From Bacteroidota bacterium (lineage in GTDB: Bacteria > Bacteroidota > Rhodothermia > Rhodothermales > Bin80): DNA of 64,000 nucleotides. Below, piece after piece: positions 9,706 through 19,919 of the stretch. The stretch lies in assembly GCA_026709065.1 (NCBI GenBank), contig JAPOTS010000043.1:1-64000 (forward strand), written 5' to 3'. Position 1 is the stretch's first letter. The number at the start of each line of letters is the position of its first letter. Under the pieces are notes generated by a model. It ran no database searches. It was given only the letters and a program-made list of their open reading frames with translations, and was not told the origin of the DNA. Position numbers and translations under genes: made by a program.

Positions 9706-12069
9706 ATGTGGGCAGAAAATTGGGTTAAATGCGGATTGCTACTCATTCTACTATTGCCCACTCAAATAGCCATGGTTGTTGCTCAGTCTGCTACGTTCAG
9801 TGGTTATTTAGAGGACACATCAAGCGGGGAGAGAATTATTGGCGCGAACATTTATATACCTACACTTGAACTAGGTACAACTACAAATCAATTTGGCTTT
9901 TTTAGTCTCACGATTCGTCTAGACTCTCTAAGCCTTTTAATCTCCCATGTTGGATATGAATCTAAGTGGTATCATCTTGACCTGCGTCAAGATACAACTT
10001 TGATTTTAGATCTAAATCCCAGAGTCATTAGGATGAATGATGTGGAGGTCGTTGCTAACATAGAAAGCGATCTCGGTGATGTGCAGATGAGTCAACATGA
10101 GTTAACCATAGAGGACATTGAAACTCTCCCAGTGATTCTTGGGGAAATTGATATCCAAAAAACACTTCAATTATTGCCAAGTGTTCAATCTGGAGTTGAA
10201 GGGAGTAGTGGTCTCTATGTGCGAGGAGGGCGGGCTGATCAGAATCTCATTCTTCTCGATGGTCTTCCTCTGTATAATCCAAATCATTTATTTGGATTTT
10301 TCAGTGTATTCAATGCCTCAGCCATCAAGCAAGTTACATTTATCAAAGGCGGTTTCCCTGCCCGTTACGGAGGGAGGCTTTCATCGGTGCTAAATTATAC
10401 AATGAAAGAAGGAAACTTGAAGGAGTTCAGTGGAGAGGGAGCGATAGGAATTATTTCCTCACGTTTGATGTTTGAAGGGCCAATTGTCAGAGACCAGTCT
10501 TCTTTTATAGTCGCAGCACGACGCACATATATTGACCAGTTGGTTCGCCCTTTTCAGCGTAATCTGACTCGTTATGGTGCTGCTTTTTACGATTTGAATT
10601 TTAAGGTAAATTACATCCCCTCTGATAAGGATCGCATTTATTTCAGCGCTTATATTGGAGGTGACAATTTCAAGTATGACAAAAGGTACGTTCCACCTAA
10701 TACAGGGGTTAATGATCAATTAAAATTTGATTTGGGTTGGGGGAATCGGTTAGCCTCTCTAAGATGGAATCGAATAGCCTCTCTAAGATGGAATCGAATG
10801 TTGGGAGATCAATTATTTATCAATACATTGATGGGCGTGATGAAATACAAATTTTCATCACGAACGGTTTCCTTTGAGGATGCTGACGATACCACGACAG
10901 AATATGAAGGTCTATGGTATTCTCAAATTATTGATTGGACTGCAAAAATTGATTTTGAGTTTATCCCCAACCCCAAGCACTATATTCGTTTTGGAGCAGA
11001 GGGGATATTGCATCGCTTCGGTCCTGGTACAACTCAAAGAATTTTAGAAGAGACAGGTAGACCCCCCGTAAATATTCTTGAGACTCCTTCAGGGGAGATT
11101 AATTCCCGGCAGATTGCTTTGTATGTTGAAGATGTCATGCAATTACATTCTGCGATTAAATTATCAGCGGGGCTCCGTTTTTCAAGATATGTCGCTCAGG
11201 GTTCACGTTTACAGTCCCTTGAACCTCGTTTGGGAATTAATCTTAAAGTTTCTGAAACGAGCGCGATCAAGGCCTCTTATGCAAGGTCAAAGCAGTATAT
11301 CCATTTATTGACGGGTGGCGGTACAACGTTTCCAACTGATTTATGGGTTCCTGCAATGGATGGGATCCCCCCTCAGGTTGGATATCAGGTAGGGTTGGGA
11401 TTTCTTAATAGTTTTCGCCAAGGGTCTTATCTGTTAACGGTTGAGAGTTATATAAAGCGAATGACTGGCCACCTTGAATATAAGACTGGGGGCGATCACT
11501 ATCGGTCTGCGTTTTTGAACTGGCCAGAGTTAATTGAAATTGGCGAAGGTGCATCTCGTGGAATAGAATTTTTTCTTCAAATGAAACGGGGATACCTCAC
11601 TGGATGGGTTGGGTATACCCTGTCAAAAAGTGACAGACAATTTGAAACGCTTAATAGAGGTCATTCTTTTCCCGATGGATATGATCGACGTCATGATATT
11701 TCAGCTACCGTTCAGTACCAACTCTCCGAGACGAGACACTTATCATTTGTATGGGTATATGGAAGTGGTTATCCTGTTTGGGTTCCTGTAGGCCGATACA
11801 TCAGTGGAGTTAAAAACCTGTTGGATACTGGTCCAATTAATTCTGCCCGTGCGCCTGATTACCACCGTCTAGATATTAGTATTCATTTCAAGAGGGAAAC
11901 ATCTTGGGGAGAGAGGGTGCTTACTGTTGGTGTGTACAATGCTTACAATCGAAAAAATCCAATGTATATATACCCCATAGAAGATCCATCTGCCAGATTT
12001 CTGATTTCCTATCGGCAGCTGAGTTTTTTGCAACTGATCCCTGCCATATCATGGCAATTGAAATATTAA
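9706..12069 (+). CDS. TonB-dependent receptor with N-terminal carboxypeptidase-D-like regulatory domain
   Basis: ATFSGYLEDTSSGERIIGANIYIPTLELGTTTNQFGFFSL; plug domain LYVRGGRADQNLILLDGLPLYNPNHLFGFFSVFN; beta-barrel tail. Start taken at the internal ATG (MWAENWVKCGLLLILLLP) rather than the TTG at 9655. Confidence 0.85.
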   Translation: MWAENWVKCGLLLILLLPTQIAMVVAQSATFSGYLEDTSSGERIIGANIYIPTLELGTTTNQFGFFSLTIRLDSLSLLISHVGYESKWYHLDLRQDTTLILDLNPRVIRMNDVEVVANIESDLGDVQMSQHELTIEDIETLPVILGEIDIQKTLQLLPSVQSGVEGSSGLYVRGGRADQNLILLDGLPLYNPNHLFGFFSVFNASAIKQVTFIKGGFPARYGGRLSSVLNYTMKEGNLKEFSGEGAIGIISSRLMFEGPIVRDQSSFIVAARRTYIDQLVRPFQRNLTRYGAAFYDLNFKVNYIPSDKDRIYFSAYIGGDNFKYDKRYVPPNTGVNDQLKFDLGWGNRLASLRWNRIASLRWNRMLGDQLFINTLMGVMKYKFSSRTVSFEDADDTTTEYEGLWYSQIIDWTAKIDFEFIPNPKHYIRFGAEGILHRFGPGTTQRILEETGRPPVNILETPSGEINSRQIALYVEDVMQLHSAIKLSAGLRFSRYVAQGSRLQSLEPRLGINLKVSETSAIKASYARSKQYIHLLTGGGTTFPTDLWVPAMDGIPPQVGYQVGLGFLNSFRQGSYLLTVESYIKRMTGHLEYKTGGDHYRSAFLNWPELIEIGEGASRGIEFFLQMKRGYLTGWVGYTLSKSDRQFETLNRGHSFPDGYDRRHDISATVQYQLSETRHLSFVWVYGSGYPVWVPVGRYISGVKNLLDTGPINSARAPDYHRLDISIHFKRETSWGERVLTVGVYNAYNRKNPMYIYPIEDPSARFLISYRQLSFLQLIPAISWQLKY

Positions 12070-12070
12070 A

Positions 12071-13087
12071 ATGCCTGTGAGGATTCGGATTTTATTAATT
12101 GCTTTATTAATTGGATGTGAGACAATTGTCGACGTAGAAATCCCAGGAGGTTACGAATCCAAGCTTATAGTCACATCGCATTTTTCCTCGGATAGCTTGT
12201 GGACTATTGAAGTGAGCAAGAGCATCCCACTCCGAGATGATGCAACTCCAAGTGATTTAAAGCTCTCAGATGCTCAAATTATCATCAGTGGAGAGGGCTC
12301 TTTTCGTGATTCTCTGCATCAAATTGATCTTGGATTGTATCAAACGAATCTGAATCATTACCCAGTTAAAGGTGTGACTTACAAGGTTGATGTAACTGTG
12401 GATGGGTTTCCAAGTGCAAGTGCAACTTCTCGAGTTCCCAGCTTAGCAAGCGAGCTTCTCAGCGTGGATCGCATTCAGACAGAAGGTGCATCAGAACCAG
12501 AGCGATACACACTTCGTGTCAGATTAGTTGATCTGCCAGAAAATAATTACTACAAACTCAATGTATATCAGGCAGTCCCTATCTGTAGGGATAGCACTGG
12601 AGGACTAGCCTTTGAAGACAACCCTAACTACTCACTTGCTTACGATTTTCTCACCTTTGAGAGTAAAGCGCCATCATTTCATGAGTATATTGAGGCGGTG
12701 GATGATCCTACGATTCCTGACATAGAAGATGAATTTATAACTGCTTACTTTTCAGATGAACTCTTTGAGTCCACAACAAGAGATTTTGAGATCATATTTG
12801 AGCCAATGACTCTCAAATCAGTCAACCCTTATTTTATGCTAAAGTTGACAGCATTCAGCGATGAGTCATTTGCGTACGAAAGATCGGTTGAATTGCATGA
12901 GCTATTCCTTGAAATCCCGAACCTACTTCAAACCAGCAACCGATTAACAGTCTATACTAACATAGAGAATGGGCTGGGTATATTTGCAGGTTCTACAAGC
13001 GATAAGTACTGGTTTGATGCCAATGGCAATACATGGATGGAAGATATCCGAGGCATCGGTCAGGGAGAAATTCAACCTTGCTTATGA
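12071..13087 (+). CDS. DUF4249-family lipoprotein, partner of the upstream TonB receptor
   Basis: Lipobox LLIGC; N-terminal CETIVDVEIPGGYESKLIVTSHFSSDSLWTIEVSKSIPL resembles DUF4249; 1 bp after the receptor stop. Confidence 0.75.
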   Translation: MPVRIRILLIALLIGCETIVDVEIPGGYESKLIVTSHFSSDSLWTIEVSKSIPLRDDATPSDLKLSDAQIIISGEGSFRDSLHQIDLGLYQTNLNHYPVKGVTYKVDVTVDGFPSASATSRVPSLASELLSVDRIQTEGASEPERYTLRVRLVDLPENNYYKLNVYQAVPICRDSTGGLAFEDNPNYSLAYDFLTFESKAPSFHEYIEAVDDPTIPDIEDEFITAYFSDELFESTTRDFEIIFEPMTLKSVNPYFMLKLTAFSDESFAYERSVELHELFLEIPNLLQTSNRLTVYTNIENGLGIFAGSTSDKYWFDANGNTWMEDIRGIGQGEIQPCL

Positions 13088-13762
13088 GTGTAAATTTGAA
13101 TATAAGGTGAGTATTTCATCAGATCTACTGAATTTTACTCGTGGAATTTCACAACGAATGGCAGATGATGTATCGCGATTTATTCAATTTTCACAAATAC
13201 CATAGCTATGCCTGCAGGAAAGGTTTCGGTGAGTATACAGTAATTCCCAATAAGATAATAGTACTCATAAAGTAGGGGTTTTGCTCTCCAATCACAAAGA
13301 AAAATCACCAGTTTAACATTCTTTTGAAACAACTCTTAGGAGTTAGTGGAATGGCTATTATTATCTTCTTTTCTCAATCATGATGTATGAATGATTGATC
13401 TTTGTTTGCAGGCACTTCGGGATATTTGATCTCCAATTTACGATTCCCATGATCATGTTTAGTTTCTTGTGTGAATTTTAGTTCTGGCATTTATGAAAAA
13501 TGTGAGTTAATGATTCGCTAAAAAAGTTGAGCCTTCACGGGTAATCCATGAATTAGTTTAAAGCATCGAAGTAAACGTTACAGGTCTTCTGTCGTTATAT
13601 TTTCTTATGATGGTATTTAACATTCACATATCACCAGCATAGTTGATCTGCCTGTCTTAATGAACATAAACCATAGGGCGTGTTCTTGGTCAATTTAAAA
13701 TTATAGAAGTCCAATAGATAATCCTGAGAGTCAAATTTAGCTGTTTTGATCAGAATTACTCC

Positions 13763-15154
13763 ATGAAAATACTTATTGAAAATTTAGGTGTACTGAGAAA
13801 GGCACAGTTTGAACTGAGTGATTTGACCATCATTTGTGGTCATAATAATACGGGTAAGACCTATGCTACATATGCAGTGTTTGGCTTCCTATCAAATTGG
13901 CATAGATTAATGAGAGCAGAAGTATCCGATACAGAAATTTCACAGCTTATCAGTGATGGCGTAATTCGGATTGATATCACAAGCTATATAATGAATTCAC
14001 AAAATATTCTATCTGAAGGATGCCGCAGATATTCTGAGCAATTGCATACGATTTTTGCCTCGAGTTCAAAATCCTTTACCAATACTAATTTTCAGGTAGA
14101 ATTAGAATCTGATTTGAGTTCTGCTTTCGCAGCATCATTTGAGCGAAAATTAAGATCTCAACAGAGTGAATTACTCATGTTGAGCAAATCGGAGGGGAGT
14201 GATGTTCTTGAGGTATCTCTTTCCACAGAAGGAGAAAAAATTAAATTACCGTCTAGCATCATTGAGGATGTAATTTCTGAAGCCATTATTGAGATAATTT
14301 TTGGAAATTATTTCCCATCTCCATTTATTGCTAGTGCAGAGCGCACTGGTGTTTCAATATTTATCAAAGAATTAGACTTTGCCAGAAATCGCTTAGTTCA
14401 TGAAATTGGTAGAGCCGAAAAAGAAATAGATAATCAAGATATGTTTTTGGATTCATACAGTGACTATGCTTTACCAGTAAGGGCAAATCTAGACTTTACT
14501 CGCAGATTGGGAGAGATAGCCAAAGAAGAGAGTTTCATAGCTCAAAAGCATCCTCATATTCTTGATAAATTCGCTGATATTATTGGTGGTGAATTTCTTT
14601 CTGGAACCAATAAATCTATTTATTTTAAGCCCAGAGATAATGGAATAACGTTAACTATGGGGGAAAGCTCTGGGGTAGTTAGGTCAATGCTTGATGTCGG
14701 GTTTTATCTCCGTCATATTGCAAAGCCAGGAGATTTGCTCATGGTTGATGAACCTGAATTGAGTCTTCATCCTGAAAATCAATGTAAAGTGGCACGTCTG
14801 TTTGCATGGTTGGTCAATCTTGGAATTCAAGTATTTATAACCACACACAGTGACTATATCATTAGGGAATTCAACACACTGATCATGCTTTATCAGGAGG
14901 AACCCTTTCTTAAACAAATTGCTACAAGGGAGGGCTATTCTTGTGAAGAATTAATTGATAAGAAGCTTGTCAAAGCCTATGTTGCTGAACGAGATAAGAG
15001 GCAACCTAAACATCATACAACAAGGAATATTAATCACACACTCATAGCTGCCGACATAAGCTATGAACAAGGAATTGATGCTCGTAGCTTTGATAAGACA
15101 ATAGTCAGGATGAACGAGATTCAGGAAGCCATTCTCTGGAGAGATGGAGAATGA
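13763..15154 (+). CDS. AAA/ABC-type ATPase (AAA_15/OLD-like), candidate conflict-system ATPase
   Basis: Walker A ICGHNNTGKT, signature-like GESSG, Walker B LLMVDEPELSLHPENQ, H-loop FITTHSDYIIREFN; long helical insertion between Walker A and Walker B. Confidence 0.85.
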   Translation: MKILIENLGVLRKAQFELSDLTIICGHNNTGKTYATYAVFGFLSNWHRLMRAEVSDTEISQLISDGVIRIDITSYIMNSQNILSEGCRRYSEQLHTIFASSSKSFTNTNFQVELESDLSSAFAASFERKLRSQQSELLMLSKSEGSDVLEVSLSTEGEKIKLPSSIIEDVISEAIIEIIFGNYFPSPFIASAERTGVSIFIKELDFARNRLVHEIGRAEKEIDNQDMFLDSYSDYALPVRANLDFTRRLGEIAKEESFIAQKHPHILDKFADIIGGEFLSGTNKSIYFKPRDNGITLTMGESSGVVRSMLDVGFYLRHIAKPGDLLMVDEPELSLHPENQCKVARLFAWLVNLGIQVFITTHSDYIIREFNTLIMLYQEEPFLKQIATREGYSCEELIDKKLVKAYVAERDKRQPKHHTTRNINHTLIAADISYEQGIDARSFDKTIVRMNEIQEAILWRDGE

Positions 15155-15726
15155 GTTCTGATTTTTATATTCTACGTAAACTGATCAGTGATGATGGATT
15201 GATCTTTGTCAAGAAGAACGATTATGGGGAGTTTTTTCTTGAATTGAGTGAGCCGGGGATCGGAGGAACTGGATATAAAATTCAATTACTTAATCCACCT
15301 ACGGATACAATCGCCATCAAATCGGATCTGTTTCCTCCTCCCCGCAGGATCTTTAAAAACACCAAGGGTGAATGTAGGAGAGCAGATTTTGTGATCCTTT
15401 CAATGGATAATAAAACCAACTCGATGGTTTATATTGAATTGAAACTCGGTAACTCAGAATCTGAGTCGAAAATCATACAACAGCTTCAAGGATCCAAATG
15501 TTTTATGGACTACTGTCGTGCAATCGGTCAAACCTTTTGGAAGGATCCGAAATTTCTTGAGAAAAATAATTACAAAGAGCGTTTCGTTACCGTAAAAAAT
15601 ATTGGTGCAAATAAAAAAACCTTAAAACATAGGCGAAAACCTGTTTTGCATGACACCCCTGAAAATATGCTCAAAATAAGTACTCCACCAAGTCAACGCC
15701 TACAGTTTAAAGAGTTATTGGCCTAG
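15151..15726 (+). CDS. Putative PD-(D/E)XK nuclease-like partner of the upstream ATPase
   Basis: Start codon overlaps ATPase stop (ATGA). RRADFVILSMDNKTNSMVYIELKLG fits the D...(10-20 aa)...ExK nuclease core; family not certain. Confidence 0.6.
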   Translation: MSSDFYILRKLISDDGLIFVKKNDYGEFFLELSEPGIGGTGYKIQLLNPPTDTIAIKSDLFPPPRRIFKNTKGECRRADFVILSMDNKTNSMVYIELKLGNSESESKIIQQLQGSKCFMDYCRAIGQTFWKDPKFLEKNNYKERFVTVKNIGANKKTLKHRRKPVLHDTPENMLKISTPPSQRLQFKELLA

Positions 15727-15966
15727 TAAGTAATTGGTTTGAAATCATTAGCTGTGAAGCAAATTTTCAAGAGAAAGCGGTTTAATCAAGATTGAGAATC
15801 ATTAGCATGCTCCATACAACTCCTTTTTGGAGATCGTATGATTGAAGAACCTTAGAAAGTAGCCTCTCATTTATGTAACATTCTGAGGTCACAATCAAAA
15901 ATCCAGACATTAATGGATATGACTCATGAATTTTAATTTGAAATATATTTTTCTATACATTTAGGA

Positions 15967-17427
15967 TTAAATCCCTTTGAAAAGCTTCTCCTTCCAAATT
16001 GCGAGACCAAAATAGCAGACCCCACTGACGACGAGTGCTCCAGTGGTATACCACTTATCTCCAAACCATAATCCTATTATGATAAGTACTAATCCTGGGA
16101 GAGAAAGAATTAAAAAATCTCTATAGGGAGCCAGCAACTCGTTCCACGAAACATGCGCTAAACGCAAGATCACAACTAATTGGATCGCACGGATCACGGC
16201 ACCTACAATACCCCCAGCAATCAGCATCTTATCCACACTGCCTGTTAGCCCCCCTAAGGTTAACGCGACTGATAAGCAAACAAGCAGAAGTAATGCCATC
16301 AGAAAATCAAGGCGCTGGCGCTCCTTTACATCATAAACCCGCGTCAAGGGTGAGGCAATTGAGCCCAAGACGATCCATGGAGCAATATAGGCTGCGTAAA
16401 TTCCTGTCTGACGATGAGGCCCACCAAGCCATAATTCAAAAAAATCTGGACCGGCTAACATAACCGCAAGGACGGGAAAGAATCCGACCATTAACAATCG
16501 GCGATGGACAATCGAAGCAATAGGAGCAAGATTCCCCTCAATCTGAGCCTCGGCTGCACTCACAAAAAAGGGATGGGCCACAGAGCGAGCTATAAATGAC
16601 ATTGGAATTCCAATGGCCGCAAACGCAATTCCGTAAAACCCTAAGGATTCCTCTGCAACTGCAGTTGCAAAAAAAAATGGAATCAATAGGACAACCAAGT
16701 GACCCATGAAGGCGCCAATCATTGATGACGGAGTTGAGAATATCGCGAACCGCCGATAACGGACCGCGGCATCCAAAATTCGCCGCCAACTAAATGCTGC
16801 GCGAATTACTGAACCACTGCGCCTTAAAGCGATCCAAATAAATATGCAACTTGAAACGAAATTCCCGAAAATAAATCCCCCAATATGCCCAGCTTCATTA
16901 GCATTGATAGGGGGCACACCTGCACTAATTCGACCAGTGACCATGGATGCTGTAAGACTGACATGCCCTGCAGTGATATGCCGGAATGCACGCTTTCGTA
17001 CAAGCCAAAATTCAGCAATCTTTCCAGATCGCATACATAAAAGAGTCAGCGGAAGAAGAGGCAAATAAGGAGCGATAGCCGGAAAATCAAGGAACGCAGC
17101 GATCTCACGGTTCCAGATCATCAGAATACTTAACAGCGTAATACTCAATCCCATCACAACAGTAGATAACCAGATAAGTACCGCCGCATCCTTATCTTCC
17201 TTTGGAAGCATTAATGCATCCTCGTACCTTAGGGAAACAACTGATCCAACAAGACCAATCAAAGTGACAAAGTATTTACCAATTCCTAATTCAGAGGGCA
17301 GATACAGTCGAGTGATGACACCCAAAGCCAGATATCCAATGATCATGACGAGACCCGCACCAGAGAGTAAAGTCAACGTCGGACCTCGGAGTCCTTCTGT
17401 AGAAAATAATCTGTTGATCCAACTCAT
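15967..17427 (-). CDS. Polysaccharide biosynthesis flippase-like multi-spanning membrane protein (Wzx/MATE-like)
   Basis: About 12-14 hydrophobic segments; LYLPSELGIGKYFVTLIGLVGSVVSLRYEDALMLP is typical of O-antigen flippase relatives. Confidence 0.75.
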   Translation of the reverse strand: MSWINRLFSTEGLRGPTLTLLSGAGLVMIIGYLALGVITRLYLPSELGIGKYFVTLIGLVGSVVSLRYEDALMLPKEDKDAAVLIWLSTVVMGLSITLLSILMIWNREIAAFLDFPAIAPYLPLLPLTLLCMRSGKIAEFWLVRKRAFRHITAGHVSLTASMVTGRISAGVPPINANEAGHIGGFIFGNFVSSCIFIWIALRRSGSVIRAAFSWRRILDAAVRYRRFAIFSTPSSMIGAFMGHLVVLLIPFFFATAVAEESLGFYGIAFAAIGIPMSFIARSVAHPFFVSAAEAQIEGNLAPIASIVHRRLLMVGFFPVLAVMLAGPDFFELWLGGPHRQTGIYAAYIAPWIVLGSIASPLTRVYDVKERQRLDFLMALLLLVCLSVALTLGGLTGSVDKMLIAGGIVGAVIRAIQLVVILRLAHVSWNELLAPYRDFLILSLPGLVLIIIGLWFGDKWYTTGALVVSGVCYFGLAIWKEKLFKGI

Positions 17428-19001
17428 GGCTTAGGATTGATCCGCAAAACTGTCCAGGGGCTTACACGATAGATGGTTTCAAAGTCATCAACAGGCGAAG
17501 AATCATGTCTTACAATGTATTCAAATCCATACTTGCTTGAGAGGGTTTGTATCTGTTGGCTTGTAAGAGAAAAATAGGCACTATCTAAATTGGAGATTAT
17601 AGGACCTCCACCGCGGTATGGGGGATCAATCGGGGCCATATCTAATAACCTTGTATACCACTGGGTCATATACGGTTCATGGAATGGAACGGCCTTAAAA
17701 TTCACCACAATTGCTCGCTGTGCCTGAGATCTGAAATGGCCCCACCCAGGAGGAATTGCAAAAATAGAATGAATTGAAGTAGAATCGCGAGCCCATTCAG
17801 CAATCTTTTCCTTAGGTACCGAAGTCTCAGAAGGGCGAATGCCTAAGGCATCAGGTGAAAGTAATGCGAGAGTCCCTACAATTACGAGTGTAAACCCTAA
17901 TACATAATTGCTATGTGCAATAAAGGCATTAACTAGGCGGCGATGAAATTGAAGAATCAACTTCGCTATAGCATTAGACACACAGATCACACAAAAGACC
18001 TTGACTAATACGGTGAGTTTGAAGAGTTGCAACTTAGTGATAAAATCACTCTCCCAAACCTCTGCACCTAAGAATGCTAACACACAAAATATCGTAATAA
18101 TCATCAGTGCGCGCAGAACTAACTTACGATGAGCATTATCAAGAAGTCGAATAGTCGCAAGTCCAAATCCAACTAGACATGCAAACCTAATGACTGACTG
18201 CAAATCAAAAGAAGTCGGAATATAGTGGTGAGGAGCCCTGAATTCAAATAATATATAAAAATATGACAAAAGGCTTTCTTGACTCGGTTGCATCAATTGA
18301 TACCAGATCAGTGGGCCTAAAGCAGGCAGAGCAAATATCACAAACAAACCTAAAAATGTGTAAAGCCGCTTGGAAAACAATCCGTCCTTCCACACGAGCA
18401 CCAACATGCAGATCATTAGCACCTGAAGCCCCACAAGTGCTTGTATCCAAACACTTATCCCCAAGAACAATGCAGATCGTACGACTTGACCACGCACAAA
18501 GAAAACCAACCCCCATAAACTCAGTGACCATGCAGGAATACTTGGTGTTAGAATCCATGTCACAAGATCATTGCTCCCCAAGGTAAATTTGGGAGTCAAC
18601 AACAACGCAATAATCACACAAAGTGTGGCGGCTAAACGTTCACGAGTGAGTTGCAACCCTAACGAATACAAGGCTTGAGCAGTTGCAACCCAACTTGCGA
18701 CATAAATACAATAAATAGTAACGTAGGAACCAAGTAATTTAGCAGGGAGCCATGTAATGTGCACGAAGAGCGTTCTAGGTCCAAACGTTTCCAATTGGGC
18801 ATTCACAAACCAATCAAATTGAAAAAGGCTAGCATCCAAAAGGTGGAAAAGGTAGGGTAATACTTCGTCTTGATCACTGATTGCATAATCATAGCCGCGC
18901 CAGAAGAGATAGATGGAAAGCGTGAGTAAAGGTAAGTATACTGGTGGACCAATGCTCGATGACATGAGCTGTCTAAACCGCCAACCAGAATGCAACTGCA
19001 T
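17424..19001 (-). CDS. Multi-spanning integral membrane protein, function unknown
   Basis: Many TM segments; soluble C-terminal segment (FAIPPGWGHFRSQAQRAIVVNFKAVPF); 4-bp overlap with the flippase gene. Confidence 0.7.
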   Translation of the reverse strand: MQLHSGWRFRQLMSSSIGPPVYLPLLTLSIYLFWRGYDYAISDQDEVLPYLFHLLDASLFQFDWFVNAQLETFGPRTLFVHITWLPAKLLGSYVTIYCIYVASWVATAQALYSLGLQLTRERLAATLCVIIALLLTPKFTLGSNDLVTWILTPSIPAWSLSLWGLVFFVRGQVVRSALFLGISVWIQALVGLQVLMICMLVLVWKDGLFSKRLYTFLGLFVIFALPALGPLIWYQLMQPSQESLLSYFYILFEFRAPHHYIPTSFDLQSVIRFACLVGFGLATIRLLDNAHRKLVLRALMIITIFCVLAFLGAEVWESDFITKLQLFKLTVLVKVFCVICVSNAIAKLILQFHRRLVNAFIAHSNYVLGFTLVIVGTLALLSPDALGIRPSETSVPKEKIAEWARDSTSIHSIFAIPPGWGHFRSQAQRAIVVNFKAVPFHEPYMTQWYTRLLDMAPIDPPYRGGGPIISNLDSAYFSLTSQQIQTLSSKYGFEYIVRHDSSPVDDFETIYRVSPWTVLRINPKP

Positions 19002-19003
19002 AA

Positions 19004-19912
19004 TTAACGCCCAATGTTAAATCGCGAACGCCTCTGCAGATGATAGTATTGAGTCAGCACCGGATTAAAAGAACGCTTAAATTCCGCAATTGAAGGCGTG
19101 TTAGCCCCAACGAAATCAAACACCGATAACTTAGAGGATGCTAATCTCTGTAGCATCTCGCCAATCAAAACTGTCATCGCATCTCCTGGAATGCTTCCTG
19201 CGACCCAGTAATGTGCGGTATGATCGTCATGGAGAATGATCACACCCGCTTCAACAACGCCGTCCCGCTTGGCAACAAAAACACGCGCTGATTCTCCCAT
19301 ATACATACATATGGACTCTAAGGCCTTTGGTGCTGCGGGAAGAGAGCGTCCATGTCGCTCATAACTCATCCTACAGAGGTCAATGACCTCTGAGGCATAA
19401 CTAGGGCTTTCGTTTATGTCGTACTTGTCTCGATTGGATCGCCAAGTTCTTCGGGCAGTAGATGACCAATTTTCAATTTTACTGGGCAGATGTATGAGAT
19501 ACGTAAATAGGGGCCTCACATTCCAATTACGCCATTGAGCAGTACGCGGATCATCTATTGTAAATAGCAAATCTGCTCTGTTACTGGTCCGTTCAACACA
19601 TTCTAGTAGTTGATCTATAGGGCTTTTTTGCCTATGGATTAGATGGGTTTGTGGTTGGTGGAGTAGAAGAAGTGCAGAATACTGTGTACAAGGGGGCACG
19701 ACAATGCGCTGTAACAATCCTGCAGCTTTTACATGAGCAAGGAGGGCTGCCTGATCATTGGCAAACCAAAATTTCGGTTTCAAGCCAAAGGCAGAAGCCG
19801 TCGCCTTTGCATAGCTCAAAGATGCAAAAATCCCTCCCGTTTGCTCCCAAAGTGACTGATAACGCGCACACGCTCCAGTGTCTTCCAAATTGTATGCGAA
19901 GGTGATCGCCAA
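19004..19912 (-). CDS. GNAT/FemAB-like acetyltransferase domain protein
   Basis: FVAKRDGVVEAGVIILHDDHTAHYWVAGS...VFDFVGANTPSIAEFKRSFNP is typical of the GNAT_6/FemAB-like group in polysaccharide loci. Confidence 0.7.
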   Translation of the reverse strand: MAITFAYNLEDTGACARYQSLWEQTGGIFASLSYAKATASAFGLKPKFWFANDQAALLAHVKAAGLLQRIVVPPCTQYSALLLLHQPQTHLIHRQKSPIDQLLECVERTSNRADLLFTIDDPRTAQWRNWNVRPLFTYLIHLPSKIENWSSTARRTWRSNRDKYDINESPSYASEVIDLCRMSYERHGRSLPAAPKALESICMYMGESARVFVAKRDGVVEAGVIILHDDHTAHYWVAGSIPGDAMTVLIGEMLQRLASSKLSVFDFVGANTPSIAEFKRSFNPVLTQYYHLQRRSRFNIGR

Positions 19913-19919
19913 AGCACGG

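Noticed and set aside
10751-10798. CRISPR-like repeat
   Set aside because: Two immediately adjacent copies without spacers, inside a coding frame; it is a tandem duplication.
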